From Amphirosellinia nigrospora (Eukaryota > Ascomycota > Sordariomycetes > Xylariales > Xylariaceae): a stretch of 64,000 bases of DNA. The notes under the pieces were generated by a model. That model was not told the DNA's origin, did not search any database, and saw nothing but the letters and a program-made list of their open reading frames with translations. Positions 34,901 through 45,854 of this stretch are shown one piece after another. Numbering within the stretch: the first letter of the stretch is position 1; every line of letters begins with the position of its first letter. The stretch covers positions 8,839,569-8,903,568 of the forward strand of contig SCHM01000002.1 of NCBI GenBank assembly GCA_004123355.1, read 5' to 3'. A program made the position numbers and the translations under genes.

Positions 34901-37114
34901 TCATGTTCGAGACAAAGGCTTTTGACGTGGTAGAAAAGGGCTGGGCATGTCATCTTTGTCTGGGTCCCAAATGGCCGCAGGCTCGAGTAACCTGTCCACT
35001 GCACGATCCTTGGATGCGCGTTTATTGTTACTATTCCCATTTTCGGTCGGGCGGCCTCCGGCCCGTGCCTGTTGAAGCTCGACAAGGGTTCGGCCCCGGA
35101 CGAATTTTGCCGTCGGCTTGGTGAAGGACGCGTCGGGGTCCTTTTTAGTAAGCGAGGGCTTACTCTGTAGGCTATTCTCTCCGGTTGGCGCAGTGAGGTT
35201 TGCCACGGAAGGAATCTTGCTCAGCCGTCGGTTGGGGGAGTTGCCTTTCTCGCGCAAGGCTCCATTGCTGGGCTGATGTCGCAGCTGCAAGCTTGGAGCA
35301 GAGTGACCACCGGGCAAGTTTGCCATATGCTTGTTGAGGGCTGATGAAGGGAAATGAGCTTGGGTCTTCACGTGTTCGACTGGTGTCGATTTTGTAGCAG
35401 TCAGCACAGGCCGATGAGCAAATGGGTTCTTGCCAGTCCGTGGACCCCGGGTGGGCGACGGAATGATGGGGTGTCGTCATCTTCCGACTCAGATAGAACA
35501 GGATCCGAGTCTCGAGCCTTCTTCCATCGAGCTTCTTCATCTGTCTCGTCAAAAATGGTGGGCTGGTGGGCTGGTGGAGCTTTAGTAGAGTTCGCTCGTC
35601 GGGGCGATAGGGACAGCGATGCAATTGCAATTGGTGACGGAGAGGCCATGTCAACATCCATTGGTGTACCCACATGACGCTCGAACATAGTTTGAGCACG
35701 CCCAAACGGGGCACGAGAGTCCTTCTTAAGGTTCGTCTCGTCGGGCGACTCAACAGACAGTTCCGTAATGTCTGTGGTAGAGGGGAACTCTCCATCGGTG
35801 GTACTGGTAATAGATCCGGTCTCTATGTTTGTGAAGGGTGCAGGCTTCTTCTGTAGTTCTTCTTGGACACGTGCCTGTACTTCGGCTTCAAAACGTCTTT
35901 GGAGTTCTTGAAGCTCAATCCTGACAAGTCTGTCAATTTCAAGCCGTGCTTTGACTTCCCATTCTCTTCGCAGCGATGACTCGATCTCTTGTCGAGCTAG
36001 CGCTTTATCTGCTTCGAAATGTGCTAATCTCCTCTCCGCCTCTTTCAGCTTTATGTCGAGAGCTGTCTCCTTCATCGATAATCTGCTCCTCGTATCCACG
36101 GCCTCACGCTGGGTGCGCATAAGTCGCACGACGGGGAGATTCAGCAATGCCGCCGTGTCGGGTCTCAGATCCGGATTTACCCTAAGGCAATCTCTAATTA
36201 CCGCCATCAACTCGGCAGAGTAAATTCTAGGTAATGTCGCAACTTTGCCCTCCTTAATTTTCTGCACGAGCTGAAAGTGGGTCTTGGCGTTGAAAGGAGG
36301 TTCTCTTGCGCAAAGTTCATATATGACGCAACCCAGAGACCAAATGTCTGACTTGAGAGTATATCGCTCTGCCGCGCAGATCTCGGGAGACATGTAGAAC
36401 GGAGTGCCGACGTATGTTGACGCAAAATCATGCGATTGAATCATCTTAGACAGGCCGAAGTCGCCAAGTTTGACGGAGTTGTTCTCCCCGAGGAATACTA
36501 CATGCTGTTAGCAGTGCTATAGAAAACTACGAGCAGGACTCACCATTCTCCGGTTTTAGGTCACGGTGCAAGATTGTGACAGCCCCGGGCGGGATCCTCG
36601 CTTCGTCTTGGCGTGAACGAGAACGTTGTTGCCCACCTCTGGGGGATCGATACCATAATGACAACGGTAAAGGGCTGTGACGAGTTGGGAAAACACAATC
36701 CATACAAACTCCTCCTCGGCAAATTTCTGACTACGCTGGAGATCCCTAATCACTCGGCCCAAGTCTCCACCGCCACAATACTCCATGTATAGATGTAGGT
36801 CTTGGCTCTGTTTGAGGTGTTCTCGGTGAAAGTAGCCGACGATGTTAGGGTGTCGAAGCGAAGAAAGAATCTGGAACTCGGCGTGTAGCTGCTCGCGCTC
36901 TTTCTGGGACATCTTCAAGTAGCTGATCTCTTTTCGACATAGGACCATGCCGTCGACTTTTCGCTTGACCTTTCGGATCACTCCGAAGGAGCCATGTCCT
37001 ACAATCCAACACTAGGTTAGCGACTATGTGGAAGGCAACAAGGTGCTGATGCAGGAGGAGATGAAGGGGCTTACCAATCTTCTCCAACACCTCGTACTTG
37101 TCTGACTCTACCAT
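34901..37114 (-). CDS. nimA: NIMA-family mitotic Ser/Thr protein kinase
   Basis: This is the NIMA (Nek) kinase that drives mitotic entry in filamentous fungi. Exons are 37114-37075, 36998-36544 and 36497-34901; the introns are 76 and 46 bp and phase-correct. The ATP loop GHGSFGVIRKVKRK straddles intron 1. LCRKEI holds the catalytic Lys, HRDLKPEN the catalytic loop (split from VFLGENN by intron 2) and LGDFGLSK the DFG. GTPFYMSPE and SDIWSLGCVIYELC follow. After the kinase domain come a coiled coil (about 35.9-36.1 kb), a disordered Ser/Pro-rich tail, and the conserved end AIWDPDKDDMPSPFL. Two single-base breaks occur: one in a G4/C4 run at 36583-36586 and one near 35420. Both flanks are otherwise fully conserved. 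Confidence 0.92.
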
Positions 37115-37848
37115 GGTGAATTGAATAACAGCAACACAGACAAGGGAAATTCAAGTACTATGCCATAAGGTAAAGAAACGAAGCATGCAAAGAAAGGTAG
37201 CGCTGAAGGAGAGGCCTGTTAGTCTGCTGCGGAATATTAAACTTTGAAAAGTTGTTTTGGGGACGGAAGCCAAAATAACAATGCTGGCCAAACAAGTGAT
37301 TAAGACAGGCGAAGGGATGCTGTGCACGCTACTTGGTAGGTTTAGAGGTTACGTCGTGCAGCTGAACCCACCTGGTTCCAACAGTGAATCAACAAACTTT
37401 AGCTCCCTGACTCGTGGGCACGGCAACAGCTTTAGCAAACCTGTGGGTGGGTCGCCGGATGTTAATCAATCCAATGGCCGTTAATGGTGCCTGCCCACAT
37501 GAGATTCGTCTGGACCTGTAGTGGCCCGAGCGTGGCAGACTAGCGTGGACACGCCGTCTTAACCAGATAAGGTTAGCGTGTCATTTGTGAACTGAATTCA
37601 CGTCAAACCTTGACTTAATTGGTATCCTAATTCAGCTAGAATACTTCGTTCCCTTGTCGCTTATCAGTTGCCACTATAGATTTGAGCGTTTGGTTTGCCT
37701 CTGATGACATATCTAGTAAAGTGTCATCGGAGTTATCGGGACTCGTCTTTTCACCTATCCCAATCGTCTAACTTTTTGTTCTTTGGTGGCGGTCTCTTGG
37801 TATTGTTTATGTCGGTTCACCCATTGTGTCTAATACTACCTATCGAAG
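37115..37848. other. Divergent promoter region, NIMA kinase and ankyrin/BTB gene
   Basis: This 734-bp spacer lies between head-to-head genes, with the kinase reading left and the ankyrin/BTB gene reading right. It must hold both promoters. I see no clear TATA box, and no further gene. Confidence 0.5.
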
Positions 37849-39978
37849 ATGGTTATCCGTAAATACGAGTTGGAAGCAAAGCTTAAACATGATCTGGAAC
37901 TGGTGCAGAGTGGTGTTTTGAGAGACGAGAATCCACTTGATTCAAGCGAGGCATTCAATGAGCTTCTAGAAGCCTGCCGGAGAGGGGATTTGAAGCGAAC
38001 ACAGGAACTCATATCAGCCGGTGTGAATCTGAACGGAAAAGACAAGTTCGACTATACCCCCTGATTATTGTAAGCTTGAACTGTGTTTGAGGAGACGCCG
38101 GTACCCTTCGACAGAGTACATAGTATCGGGATTAGCTGACCTTGCCGACAGGCGAGTTTGTGTGGCCATTACGAATTAGTTGAACTCTTACTCGAGTCGG
38201 GGGCATTAGCGGAGCGTGACACCTGTATTCTTGGAGCCATTTCCTTGACGTTTTGGTACTTCCATTTTGGGACGTGATGATGTCTAGAAACTTCTAAAAT
38301 CCCTACAATTCACGTTCTCAACGGCAATCACTAACTCTGAGTATTGTAGTTCAGGGCGAAAGATGCATCTACAATGCACTAAATGACAGGATTCGAAATC
38401 TACTCTTGAAATATGACTATTCTAAGTCTACTGATCCTTTGCAACCTTGGGCTGCCCATATCACCTCCTTGTTTGCAAAAATGGTACCTAAGACTTCGGA
38501 TATTACACTCACGGAGGGTACTGAGGCCTTTGAGCTTCACAAATTCATCCTTTCTGCCAGATCACCATACTTCTACGACAAATTTAGAGAAGACCCAGAG
38601 TCGGCCACGTGGAGACTGCCTCTATCAAAGCCCGTTGAGTCTTTTCGAATTGTTCTACGTTATCTGTACCTCGGCGATGTCCCAAGAGAGGTGGTGGATG
38701 CCCGTAGCAATCATACAGAAGAAGAAGTACTCACCGGCATTGACAAGATTAGCAAGCAACTTGAAATACCCAAGTTGTGGGAGGTTATCTTGTCTGGGAA
38801 CGATCGACGGCTGGCAAGGCAGCGCCACCAGGACGAAGTGAACCGAGCTCAGCAGCAAATCAGTAGCTTCTTCGATCAGAAGGTGATCGGTCACAAAGTG
38901 ACTGTCGACACACGGAAAGCGTCCGAGGTGAAATGGCCACATGGTAACTCAATATTCGCAGATTGTCTACTCCGAGCAGACGAAGTTGGGGATATTCCTC
39001 AGGAAGAGGACCAAGAATTGAATTCTATTCCCATCGGCCCAGGCTCGAACTCGAAACCACTAAACGGAACCCCAAACAGGGGAAATCCATCCTCTATCCT
39101 GTGCACAAAGCAATGCTAATTCGAAGTCCTTATTTTGAAACCATGTTTTCCAGCGAATTTATAGAAGCCCAAGAATCCGACCATCTTCACATCATCAAGG
39201 TCGACTGCTCGCCCGCAGTTCTAGAGATCATCCTTCGGTTTCTCTATACGGAGCAGGTGGAATGCCCCTTGGATCTCGCGCTCGATCTACTTTATGCATC
39301 CGACATGCTACTCCTCGAGAAGTTAAAAAGTAAAGCCGCGGTTCTGATCAGCTCGCTCGGCAGCGGGAACAACAACTTGTTGGTTGATCGGACACATAGT
39401 AGCAGTGAAACTGGTGTCGAAGTTGAACCCATCAACGTGTACGATGTTATCCACGCGGCATGGGATTTGCGGGTTCAACGTCTCGAGACGTTCGCGGCCC
39501 GGTACCTCGCCTACCGACTCGAGGACTACATCGATGAGGGAGAATTTGCCGAGCTCATACAAGAAAGCGCGGCAAAGGTCAAAAACAGAGAAGAGACGGA
39601 TACCATCGAGCTGCTTGATGATATTAGATATTACCTAGGAGACCGATTTAGACTGAGGTTCGAGGGGTTCGAGGATGGGGGGTTGGACGAGATGCTAGAT
39701 GAAAGCGGCGAGATAGACGCCGAGGCAGTCGAAGCCTTGTCATCACAGCTTCAGGCCGTAAATGGCGCTGGCGACTTACCAGACCCCTTAACCCTAAGAA
39801 GGCCGCAGCAGCGGCTCCTCCGGAGAGTTTAACAGCTGGCCAAGTCAAGGTTGGCACGGGCGTAAGAACGCTTGACGGGGAACTTGTCGAAGACGAGTTT
39901 GCATCAGATGCCATCAACTATCAAGTATTGTTGCGAAAGATTGACATCATGCTCGAAACGCTCAAATTAGACGCATAG
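37849..39978 (+). CDS. Ankyrin and double BTB/POZ protein, ABTB1-like
   Basis: This is a likely substrate adaptor for a cullin-3 ubiquitin ligase, of the ABTB1/BPOZ type (relative of yeast YIL001W). Exons are 37849-38069, 38152-38224 and 38350-39978, with introns of 82 and 125 bp. Ankyrin repeats run from FNELLEACRRGDLKRTQELI through ASLCGHYELVELLLESGA to IYNALNDRIRNLLL. The first BTB is at AFELHKFILSARSPYFYDKFR, and the second at PVHKAMLIRSPYFETMFSSEF with FLYTEQVE. The C-terminal helix ends LRKIDIMLETLKLDA. Three single-base breaks occur: a C5 run at 38057-38061 where six are expected, one near 39030-39090 between the BTBs, and one near 39800. Confidence 0.85.
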
Positions 39979-40890
39979 GCGAACCTAGACTAGGAAGACA
40001 GGTTCGCTCGGTTTTGTTTATTATCCAACACCTGGTCCACCCCCCAACGAGCATTCCACGTACGGGTCTATTTAGAATATTATGATAGATGGAATTGGAG
40101 TCGTGGAAAGAAAGAGGATGACATGCCATGGTAAATATACACTACCTATCATAATGACTACTTACAGAACAGAGTTTCTTATTGGATTACACCAAGTATC
40201 AGGTACATAGTGCAGTACATACCCAGTATCGTGTGTTGTAGGCCCGCCCATCATAATATCGTAACAGTCGTGGCGGTCTTGGCGCCTCGCTTACCTCGTT
40301 CCTTCGTTTTATGTCTCGCTCTCACCAATGAACACCCGCAAGCCTGATGCCAGCCGTCTTGGTCAGATAACTACCTCTTAGGCATAAGGTAGGTACATAC
40401 AGGTAGGTAAGGCAGGTAGGTCTTGTCGGTTCAGTGTTGACGAGGCTAGCAGTTCTGAGTTACATAACTCGGCTTATACTGATCAGGTGGGTTTCCCCTG
40501 AATATTAGCCCCGGCTGGCGGCCTAGGGCCATCTGGCTGTCGGAACTTTGAACTGCAGCGATGAAAGGACGCCGCGTAAGCTCCAAACGCGCCCCACCCC
40601 CACTCCCACTCCCACTCGCAGCCCCTACATTGAAGTGCCGCCGCCAAAATGCCGTCATTGCCGACCGCCAAGGAGCCTGCGATGCTCTACCGTGTAAATT
40701 TTGTAGGTGTCGTGTACATAGTACAACAGTCAACGGATACATCCATGGATTGGGTGTAATGGGGAAATGGGGGAATGCAACCTACCGTTGTAACTACATT
40801 ACCAGGCTGGCGGCTTGAGGAAACCATGGAACTTTTCGATTCTCCCGAACCAACCCTCCCATTGCAAGCAATGCGACCGTGTCCGGTAAT
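39979..40890. other. Intergenic between BTB gene and SGNH hydrolase
   Basis: This contains repeated AGGTAGGTA words at about 40388-40420. I see no gene; the 85-residue open frame from 40561 is Pro/Arg low complexity. Confidence 0.45.
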
Positions 40891-42061
40891 ATGAAGGTGC
40901 TCTCGGTACTCGGGCGCTGCTCGCAGCTCCCAGCTTTCTACAAGTTCACTCTATTTGGTGTTCTGGCGCTGATTCTCATCGGTGAGTCGGCTCCCTCTCC
41001 ATCTCTCTTGGCCTGGTCACGCACGCGACACGACACAACACAACACATGGATGGACCTCGTTCGTGCCAGTATCTAGCTAACACAAGTGACGCCCCTTAT
41101 AGCTTCACTTCAGACCGGCCCCGTCGACTTTCGGGATCACTGGGATAAGCTCCGGCGTCCCAAGAAGAACGGTCTGGGCCGATGGCATCCCGCTGCGCGT
41201 CATGTTCATCGGCGCCTCGATGACCCTCGGCGAGCACTCGACGGGCGAAAGGGGCTACCGCAAGCAGATCCGGGACTGGCTGGTGTCGCAAGGCAACGAG
41301 GTAAACTTCGTCGGCCAGGTGAGTCTCCCTGTATCCGTGTCCATGTGCATGGAGGTGACGGGTGCTGATTTGGTTGTTGTCCCCCCTTACAGAACCGGTT
41401 CGGTGATTTTCTCGACAACGATGTCCAAGCCTTCGGCGCCCAACCCATCAAGCCAACCCTCGACCGCTGCAAGGAGATCGTGCCCCAGACCCAGCCAAAT
41501 CTGATCCTGATCAACGCCGGCTCGAGCGACTGCTTCCAGCAAAACCACTGGGGGCCCGCCTTCGTCCTGCAGAAGATGCGCGCCCTCGTCGACTACCTTT
41601 TCGAGGCCTCGCCGCGCGCCACCATCATCATGTCGACCATCATCACGAGCCCCTGGGACAATGTCGAGGACTGCGTCACGTCGGCGAACGCGCAGATCCG
41701 ACAGGTTGCCACTGATTTGATCCGCGACGGTAAACCCGTTGTCATGGCCGAGATGCACTACGACCAGGGGCTCCCGAACCGTGTCGAGAGGAAGCATATC
41801 GGCAAGGACGACATGCATCCGATCGACGCCGGCTACTTCCTCATGGGCGATATATTCATCGAGAGTATTCAAGACGTCGAAGAGAAGGGATGGCTTCAGG
41901 CCCCCATCAACAACGGCATCCCGTATGATGGCGAGGCCGAGCGACACGCCGAGGAGGCCAAGAGCGAGAAGCAGATTGCGGAAACGCCACCAGAAGCGGC
42001 CAAAGTCGAGGAGGTGAAGCCCGACGCCCGGAGAAGAAGGCATAATCCATTACCGGAATAA
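40891..42061 (+). CDS. SGNH/GDSL-type hydrolase, membrane-anchored or secreted
   Basis: This is an esterase/lipase-like SGNH hydrolase. Exons are 40891-40981, about 41103-41318 and 41393-42061, with introns of 121 and 74 bp. A hydrophobic helix (FYKFTLFGVLALILI) near residue 20 is a signal anchor. Block I is FIGASMTLGEHS, where the usual GDS is GAS but the nucleophile Ser is kept. Block III is LINAGSSDC (GxxD in place of GxND). Block V is KDDMHPIDAGY with the catalytic Asp and His. The acidic/basic C-terminal tail from about 41.93 kb is disordered. A one-base discrepancy lies near 41120, just after intron 1, or a different acceptor is used. The substrate is unknown; carbohydrate esterase family 3 members look similar. 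Confidence 0.8.
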
Positions 42062-42713
42062 ACATATGGCTTCTTTCGCAGTCTCTCCAAGTCGTAGCCC
42101 CCGCCGCAGGAAGTATCATTGGTCTCGACTGGATGGCGATTGACCTCAGCGTGATATTCGGAAGGCATCTAGCATTGGATGCTCAGGGGGACGGCTGAAG
42201 ATTGCCGAGAGGGAGGCAGATTAGCAGACAGAATGTTCTGTTGCACCAATTCTTGCTCAGAATAGGTGCTATGCTGTCTACGGACATCGTGTATAAATTT
42301 TGATCACCCAGCGATCAATTAGCCTCTGTATATGTATCCTTCTAATTGGGGGGTCCCCTATTATTTTCCTCGTTCTCCTCCAACTCGGGTGTTGCTGCTT
42401 CGTGTTAGCCAGCTTGTTCACTTGTGTCCGATGGTTAATGCAATTCTTAGACACCAAGATCATTATATTTCATTAGATGGGTGGACGCAACGGCTGGAGT
42501 GCTGTGCCTTTGTATTATTTTGTTCCCTCCTATCAGCAATGTCTATAAATCAAACCAGTGAAAAGAATAAAGATGTTACGCATTCTCCAAAACACACTTC
42601 ATGAAGACCACAATCAACTCCTCATCATCACATCCCTTATACGTTTCTATGCCCAAACAAGCGACTTCAAAAAGGGCTGCGATACTTGGGCAGGGCGATG
42701 TGAATCTGGGAGA
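42062..42713. other. Intergenic between convergent genes
   Basis: This is 3' sequence shared by the SGNH hydrolase gene and the convergent repeat-protein gene. No gene is seen. Confidence 0.5.
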
Positions 42714-42775
42714 ACGAGAACTGCTCCGTTATACATGGGAAACGACGAGAACTGCTCCGTTATACATGGGAAACG
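42714..42775. repeat. Perfect 31-bp tandem duplication at a stop codon
   Basis: The copies 42714-42744 and 42745-42775 are identical 31-bp direct repeats. The minus-strand stop codon of the twin-CX3C gene (TAA at 42762-42760) lies in the copy nearer the gene, and the second copy lies in its 3' region. Confidence 0.9.
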
Positions 42776-45672
42776 CCTGCCCCATTGGAAGAATAGCGGG
42801 CACACCTGGTCGCACATTCAGTGTCACCCTGCTCGACCTCGAACGCGATGTCGGCGCTCTGTAGTTTGACACCGCAGCCGTGCACTGCAACATTCGAGGT
42901 CAGTAACAATTATTTCTAGATCTATTGTCTAGTGGGAGGGAAGAAGGGTTCGAGGTTCACTTACTGCACGCCTCGTAGGTACTGGTCGATGCACCGGCGA
43001 CGGTGTCCGGGTCTTGGTGAAGGGGCCTTCTTTGGGGTTCTTCTCGAAAGGATCTTCGCCTTCGAATGGGAAATCGCGGGTCACCTTCTCGGTGGCCTGG
43101 GCGGCTTCTCTCGTGACAACGACGCCGGAGCCATTGGATTCGTAAGAAGCACATGCAGCCTTGCAGCTCTTCTTGCCCTGAGCGACATCGAAGACGATGT
43201 TCGCAGATTGCCATCTACCGTTGCAATCCTTCATGCAGGCCTCGTAGCTGACATAACCGGCTCCAGTGGTGACGCCGGTGCGGCAGGTCGGAGGGCACCC
43301 GCGACTGGCTCGACGGCTCTCTTGGTCGTGATGAGACCGCCTGCATTCTTGGTGTATTGCGCGCACGATTTCTTGCAGCTCTCCTTGCCCTGGGAGATGT
43401 CGAAGACGATGTTGGTGGACTGAAACTTGCTATGGCAATCCTTCATGCAGGCCTCGAAGCTAGCATAGCCGGCTCCTGTGACGAGTGCCGGTGCCGCGGG
43501 TTGAAGAGCACCAGCGACTGGCTCAACGGCTCTCTTGGCCGTGATGCCCGCTCCTTCAGAAGCGTATGCGGCGCAGGCCTCCGCACAGTCTGATTTGCCC
43601 TGTGAGATGGGGAAGACGATGTCCGCCTGCTGGAACTTTCCCTTGCAGGACTTCACGCACGCCTCAAAGCTCTTGAATCCGGTGCCCGCGGCGAAAGCAG
43701 GGGCATCTTTGGCCGGCTTTCCAGCGACCTTGGCATGGGCGACGGCTTCCTTGTCGTCGTGGGCCTCGCCGTCTTTGTTGTTGTTCAGTAGTTTCCCGGA
43801 GGTGCCATGGCCATCGGTGCTAAGCATTTTGGCGGCATGGCATTTCTCGAGGCATGCTGCCATGCATTGCTTATCGCCCTTCTGGCACTGCGGGTGGCAT
43901 TTCCCGACGCACTCGGTCTTCTTCGGCGGGCCAGTGGCATCGGGTGTCGTGGCGGGCACGGCATGTTCGACAGGCGCAGTTTCGACGGCGTAGACAGCCT
44001 CCACTGGTGACGATGAGATAGCAGAGGAAGGAAGAGCAGAAGCGTGAACCGCTGGCTCTTCGGCGCCATATGCTGCAGCGGAAGTGGCTGCGTGAGACTG
44101 AGCAGGAGCAGTAGCAGAGGCATGGACTAATGGTTCCTCACCAAATGCTGCAACGGAAGTGGCGGCATGAGACTGGGCTGGAGCAGCAGCAGAAGCATGG
44201 ACCAAGGGTTCCTCACCATATGCTGCAACGGAAGTGACGGCGTGGGCCTGGGCGGGAGCAGCAGCAGAGGCATGGACCAATGGTTCCTCGCCATATGCCT
44301 GGACTGGCGATGCAACGGGAGCAACAGCGTGAGAGTAGGCTGACGCATCGGCAACGCGGTACTGTTGGCTGGGACTGATGTTGCGACAGCCTCAACAACG
44401 TGGGAAAAGGCTGGTGTCTCCTCAACGGCATATTCATGTTGCGCCGGCATTGATGTGGTAACAGCTTCAACAACATGAGAGTATACAGGCGTCTCCGCGA
44501 CGGCATACTCATGTTGTGCCGGCATGGACGAAGCCTTGGACGGGATAGCATGAGCATATGCTGGCATCGATGATGTGACGGCTTCAATGAAATGAGAATA
44601 CACTGGCGTCTCTGCGACGGCATATTCATGTTGTGCCGGCATAGACGGGGCCTTAGACGGCATAGCATGAGCGTATGCTGGCATCGACGATGTGACGGCT
44701 TCAATAACATGGGAGTATACCGGCGTCTCCGCGACGGCATACTCATGCTGTGCCGGCATGGACGGGGCCTTGGACGGGATAGCATGAGTGTATACTGGCA
44801 TCGATGATGTGACAGCTTCAACTACATGAGAATACACCGGCGTCTCTGCGACGGCGTACTCATGTTGTGCCGCCGGATGGATGGTGTCACGGACGTGAAA
44901 GCATGTGAAACATGGGCTGGCGGCGTGTGAACGTGGCTTACAGATGAGTGAGTATGAGAAACATGGATTGCAGACGAGGGAACCTTGGAAACGGTGGACA
45001 CGGTATGAGAGATCGGGACTTCGGATGGGATAGCATGGGTGATCACCGGTCGGCTCTTGACCCAGTACTCATCGTTCTTTCCTGGAGCCACGGATGGGAC
45101 GACAACAGGAACAATTGGTGTGTTCTCAACGTGGTGTTCAATCTCTACCGCCGCCGATGGGACAGTAGCAGGATATGCCGGAGGAGTCGCGACGGCATAC
45201 TCGGCGGCTGGCGCCACGGACTGAATTTTCGGTGGCGGTGCGACTGGGAACGTCGAGATCGGGGTCAAAAGAGTCGCTGGCTTCGTAGAGAAGACAGCCG
45301 GAGTAGTCGTGGGACCAAGAGAGGGCAAAGGAGAGACAGCTTCTTCCGAGATGGGCAAGGGTTTCACCCTGTAATCTATGTCAAAGTTAGCATAAGAGAA
45401 AACCAAAAGGCTTGGGCCTTGAGTGGACTCTTGCGATAAGCATTCACTCCTCCCCCTGATAGCGAGAATTGGTGTGCTCGAAATATGTGTGCAAGGCGTA
45501 GGACTTACAATCCCCATTTTCAAGTCCTCTTTTTCCATATTCGCGCCGTGTCGTGGCCTAGCAGCGATGGTAAGTTCATAGTACGTCCGATATTGGGTTT
45601 TCGGGAGACTTACGCGATGGGCTTTGCCATCATCCCCGGGATGAGCCCGGCAAGGATGAATTTGGTCAACAT
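42760..45672 (-). CDS. Secreted repeat protein with four twin-CX3C modules
   Basis: I recognise no family. Exon 1 (45672-45614) encodes the signal peptide MLTKFILAGLIPGMMAKPIA. After a short exon 2 the main exon runs from near 45377 to 42965, an 80-bp intron follows (42964-42885), and the last exon ends at 42760, giving roughly 870 residues. In order come a Pro/Thr/Val-rich region, 39-residue repeats (44487-44837), 25-residue repeats (44050-44277), a CX3CX3C-X6-CX3CX3C element (43911-43840), then four modules of CX3C-X19-CX3C near 43659-43573, 43449-43363, 43237-43151 and 42968-42797. Modules are preceded by (F/Y)EAC and contain (D/N)I(V/A)F and QG. Lys-Arg sits after modules 1 and 2, a possible Kex2 site. 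Frame breaks lie near 43300 and 43000, and exon 2 has one uncertain base. No catalytic residues are visible. Confidence 0.7.
44050..44277 (-). repeat. Intragenic 25-residue (75-bp) repeats, three copies
   Basis: There are three tandem units of 25-26 residues with consensus VHASAxAPAQxHAxTS followed by xAAxGxEEP. A partial unit precedes them near 44300. They lie inside the secreted twin-CX3C gene, in frame with it. Confidence 0.85.
44487..44837 (-). repeat. Intragenic 39-residue (117-bp) repeats, three copies
   Basis: There are three tandem 39-residue units at 44837-44721, 44720-44604 and 44603-44487. Each begins VYSHxxEAVTSSMP, continues with AYAHAxPSKAPSMPA and ends QHEYAVAETP. A shortened fourth unit follows to about 44410 and a partial one precedes. 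The copies differ at only a few residues, suggesting recent expansion. Confidence 0.9.
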
Positions 45673-45846
45673 CGTGAATAGAGAGTGGTGGAGATGCGAT
45701 TCCAAGAATTGAAAGTAATGAACGACTGTAGTAACGAATGACTGGAGTAATGAATGACTATAGCTTGAGTAATTATGCGGCTTCTTCACTCACCTGCTTC
45801 CTTGCCGATGCTGGATGATTCTGACTCTTTGGGTCCCAACCCGTCA

Positions 45847-45854
45847 TCCTTTAT
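45847..45854 (-). promoter_or_regulatory. Putative TATA box of the twin-CX3C gene
   Basis: On the minus strand this reads TATAAAGG, about 180 bp upstream of the start codon at 45672. Confidence 0.4.

Noticed and set aside
34901-37114. Programmed frameshifting as the cause of frame changes
   Set aside because: There is no slippery site or consistent direction, the breaks occur in unrelated genes, and G/C-run deletions explain them better.
40561-40818. 85-residue Pro/Arg-rich ORF
   Set aside because: Low complexity, no family, no promoter, and overlapped by equally open frames on the other strand.
42945-42960. tRNA-like B-box word GGTTCGAGGTTC
   Set aside because: No A-box, no cloverleaf and it lies in an intron of the twin-CX3C gene; similar words at 39659 and 50101 also lack tRNA context.
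44213-44837. Long alternative-frame ORF over the 39-residue repeats and a CRISPR-like spacing
   Set aside because: The repeats are contiguous, translate in frame as part of a longer protein, and have no unique spacers; the other frames stay open only because the unit length is a multiple of three.
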